Shown piece after piece: positions 62,355 through 64,000 of a DNA stretch of 64,000 bases. The DNA lies in contig OY760498.1 of assembly GCA_963663675.1 (NCBI GenBank), forward strand, positions 2,728,001-2,792,000. The letters are read 5' to 3'. Numbering within the stretch: the stretch's first letter is position 1; every line of letters starts with the position of its first letter. Under the pieces are notes generated by a model. The model was given only the letters and a program-made list of their open reading frames with translations. It made no database searches and was not told where the DNA came from. Source of the DNA: CAINVV01 sp963663675. GTDB lineage: Bacteria; Bacteroidota; Bacteroidia; Bacteroidales; Prolixibacteraceae. The translations under genes were made by a program, and so were the position numbers.

Positions 62355-64000
62355 ATGTCAAAAACTAAATTCAACATTGGAATATCCTGCATTGGAAGTG
62401 GTGTAGGACAATCAGTAATTAATTCCTTAAATCTCTCAAGATTACCAATAAGAAAAATAGGATTGGGAACAAATCCCTTTGCTTACGGGGCATATGATTG
62501 CGATGCTTATGATTATACTAAAAGTATTTATGAAGCCGGGTACATCGACAATCTGATTGAAATTTGTCTTAAGCATAAAATCGATATCGTTATTCCAGGG
62601 CTTGATGATGAAGCAATGATTTATGCTCAGAATGCAAACAAATTTCAAGCTGCCGGAATTAAATCAATTTTCGCAGGTGAAGAATTAATTTCCATTTGCC
62701 GCGATAAAGAACGCATGAGCAATGATTTAAATAAAATCATTGATGTATTCGTAAAGAGCTATGATAAAGATACATTACCGGAAGATATCAGAACTGGAAA
62801 AGTCAAATTCCCATTCATTGCGAAACCAAGAGGCGGTTTTGCCTCCAGAGGAATTGAAATAATCAGAAACGAGGATGACTTAATTAAAATTACCGATGAA
62901 CATATTATTCAAGAACTTGCGGTTCCGGTAAAAACAGATCCGAATTATGATTTTTATGTAAGCAAGATTGCAAAGAATCAGAATCCCCAGGTTTCAGAAG
63001 TTTCCATACAATTAGTTTATAATCCGGAAGGCTTGTTAATGGGTCGCATGTTTTCTTACAATAAACTCAATAATGGTGTTCCTATTGAAGTTGTACCTTA
63101 TGAAAATGAATATATCTGGAGCGTTGTGGATAAGTTAACTCCGACATTGCTTAAGATGGGTCTGCGAGGTCCGTTAAATATCCAGGGGCGGCTTACCGAA
63201 GATGGGCTAAAGTTGTTTGAAATGAATCCCCGCTTCACGGGAATTACCGGTTTGCGAGCATTAATGGGTTTTAATGAAGTTGAGGCCTGTGTTAAAGAAT
63301 GGCTTGGTATTGATAAAGGAAACAATCAACTTCGCTTCAACTATAGTCGTTTTGGTATCAGGCAAACAGCAGACAAATCGATTCCAGTTGAACGAAATAA
63401 AGAAGTGTTCCAATTGTTTAAACAAATAAATGGAGAAGAAATAAAAAAGAAAAAAACCATTTTCATCACTGGGGCTACAGGTTATTTAGGACAAAATCTT
63501 ATAAATAAATTATCACTGGATAAAACTTTTGAGATATGGGCTTTCGACCTAGACAAACAAAAGACGAGCGATCTTTTAAAAAATAAAGTTGAAGCAATAT
63601 ATGACAATAAGGATTTAGATGCTGGCAGGGTTCACTTAGGTAATGTAGATATTTTATTACATCTTGGATTCACACGGCCTCACGGCGCTAACGAGCAAAT
63701 TGCAGAAAGTTTAAACTTTACGCATCAATTATTTACCAGAGCTGTTTCTAATCAAATTCCGGCAATAATAAATATTTCATCGCAGAGTGTTTACGGGCTA
63801 GAGACTGCTCCTCCCTGGAAAGAAGTAACAAGTGTAGCTCCGCAGATGGTGTATGCACAGGCAAAATACGCCACTGAGCTATTACTGTCATCCTTAGGAA
63901 TGTTCAGTAAAACCCTAAAATTTACCTCATTGAGACTTGGCGCATTGGCAGGTGGAGCACCCGGATTAATTGAAGTGGATTTCCTTTCAAAAATTGTTCG
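62355..64000 (+). CDS. ATP-grasp protein fused to an NAD-dependent epimerase/SDR (3' end cut by window)
   Basis: The only plus-strand gene; ATG at 62355 and open to the window end (548 codons). Residues ~5-350 are a carbamoyl-phosphate-synthase-like ATP-grasp: NIGISCIGSGVGQSVINSLN, the ATP-binding lysine in KFPFIAKPRGGFASRGIEII, IIQELAVPVK, and the metal-binding LFEMNPRFTGITGLRALMGF. From about residue 368 a second enzyme begins: TIFITGATGYLGQNLINKLS (GxxGxxG), INISSQSVYG and YAQAKYATELLLSSLG (YxxxK) of an SDR epimerase/dehydratase. Fused, it may ligate and modify a sugar-linked substituent; the activity is unknown. Confidence 0.85.
   Translation, partial: MSKTKFNIGISCIGSGVGQSVINSLNLSRLPIRKIGLGTNPFAYGAYDCDAYDYTKSIYEAGYIDNLIEICLKHKIDIVIPGLDDEAMIYAQNANKFQAAGIKSIFAGEELISICRDKERMSNDLNKIIDVFVKSYDKDTLPEDIRTGKVKFPFIAKPRGGFASRGIEIIRNEDDLIKITDEHIIQELAVPVKTDPNYDFYVSKIAKNQNPQVSEVSIQLVYNPEGLLMGRMFSYNKLNNGVPIEVVPYENEYIWSVVDKLTPTLLKMGLRGPLNIQGRLTEDGLKLFEMNPRFTGITGLRALMGFNEVEACVKEWLGIDKGNNQLRFNYSRFGIRQTADKSIPVERNKEVFQLFKQINGEEIKKKKTIFITGATGYLGQNLINKLSLDKTFEIWAFDLDKQKTSDLLKNKVEAIYDNKDLDAGRVHLGNVDILLHLGFTRPHGANEQIAESLNFTHQLFTRAVSNQIPAIINISSQSVYGLETAPPWKEVTSVAPQMVYAQAKYATELLLSSLGMFSKTLKFTSLRLGALAGGAPGLIEVDFLSKIV

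Noticed and set aside
1..64000. tRNA or rRNA genes, CRISPR arrays, prophage or complete insertion sequences
   Set aside because: No cloverleaf-like segments, regular spacer-repeat arrays, phage structural genes or transposases were recognised; the holin-family protein is a chromosomal stress-cluster member.

Overview
The window is a single contig from a member of the Bacteroidota (Bacteroidetes). This is inferred from TAnnTTTG-type -7 promoter boxes, A-rich leaders with almost no Shine-Dalgarno sites, the 600-residue TrkH, the DUF6600 and YXWGXW-type envelope proteins, the AraC/hybrid-kinase stress module and the Wza/Wzc-led polysaccharide locus. Nearly everything is on the minus strand; only the last gene (from 62355) is on plus. 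No tRNA, rRNA, CRISPR array or intact insertion sequence was seen.

Region 1 (1-28.8 kb) is an envelope and stress region. It holds potassium uptake (TrkH plus an RCK subunit), class I fructose-bisphosphate aldolase, a DUF3108 protein, a large M1 peptidase with a beta-rich tail, a universal stress protein, glutamine-rich DUF6600 and YXWGXW-type envelope proteins, a carbohydrate cluster (GH100-like, GT4, PIG-L, GT4 fused to a helical toroid, GH130 and a broken GH130), an AI-2E family permease, an Nramp relative, and several tiny membrane proteins (YtxH, holin-like, Thivi_2564-like, lmo0937-like, CsbD-like). An AraC-type regulator, a hybrid histidine kinase and a lone receiver protein sit at 25.3-28.3 kb. 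Seven of these transcription units share the same 66-bp promoter architecture: two 11-bp direct repeats exactly 21 bp apart, a CACAC extension, then exactly 21 bp to a TAnnTTTG-like -7 box. I think this is the most interesting signal in the window: an apparent regulon whose likely regulator is the local AraC protein.

Region 2 (29-61 kb) is a large surface polysaccharide locus read leftwards, from wza (61033) and the tyrosine autokinase wzc through to a WecA-type initiating transferase (29385). Inside it is a nearly complete legionaminic-acid-type nonulosonate pathway (LegB, LegC, NeuC/LegG, NeuB/LegI, NeuA/LegF and a PtmE-like CBS-nucleotidyltransferase). No LegH of the usual kind is visible, but a FemAB-like acyltransferase is present. 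A flippase, a Wzy-like polymerase, many GT2 and GT4 glycosyltransferases, two families of deacetylases, a WcaF-type acetyltransferase and a nucleotidyltransferase-GHMP kinase fusion complete the locus. A 28-bp element (24 of 28 identical) lies near the probable transcription start of both the wza and the wecA units.

Region 3 (61-64 kb) is 1.3 kb of AT-rich intergenic DNA, then a plus-strand ATP-grasp/SDR fusion that runs off the window end.
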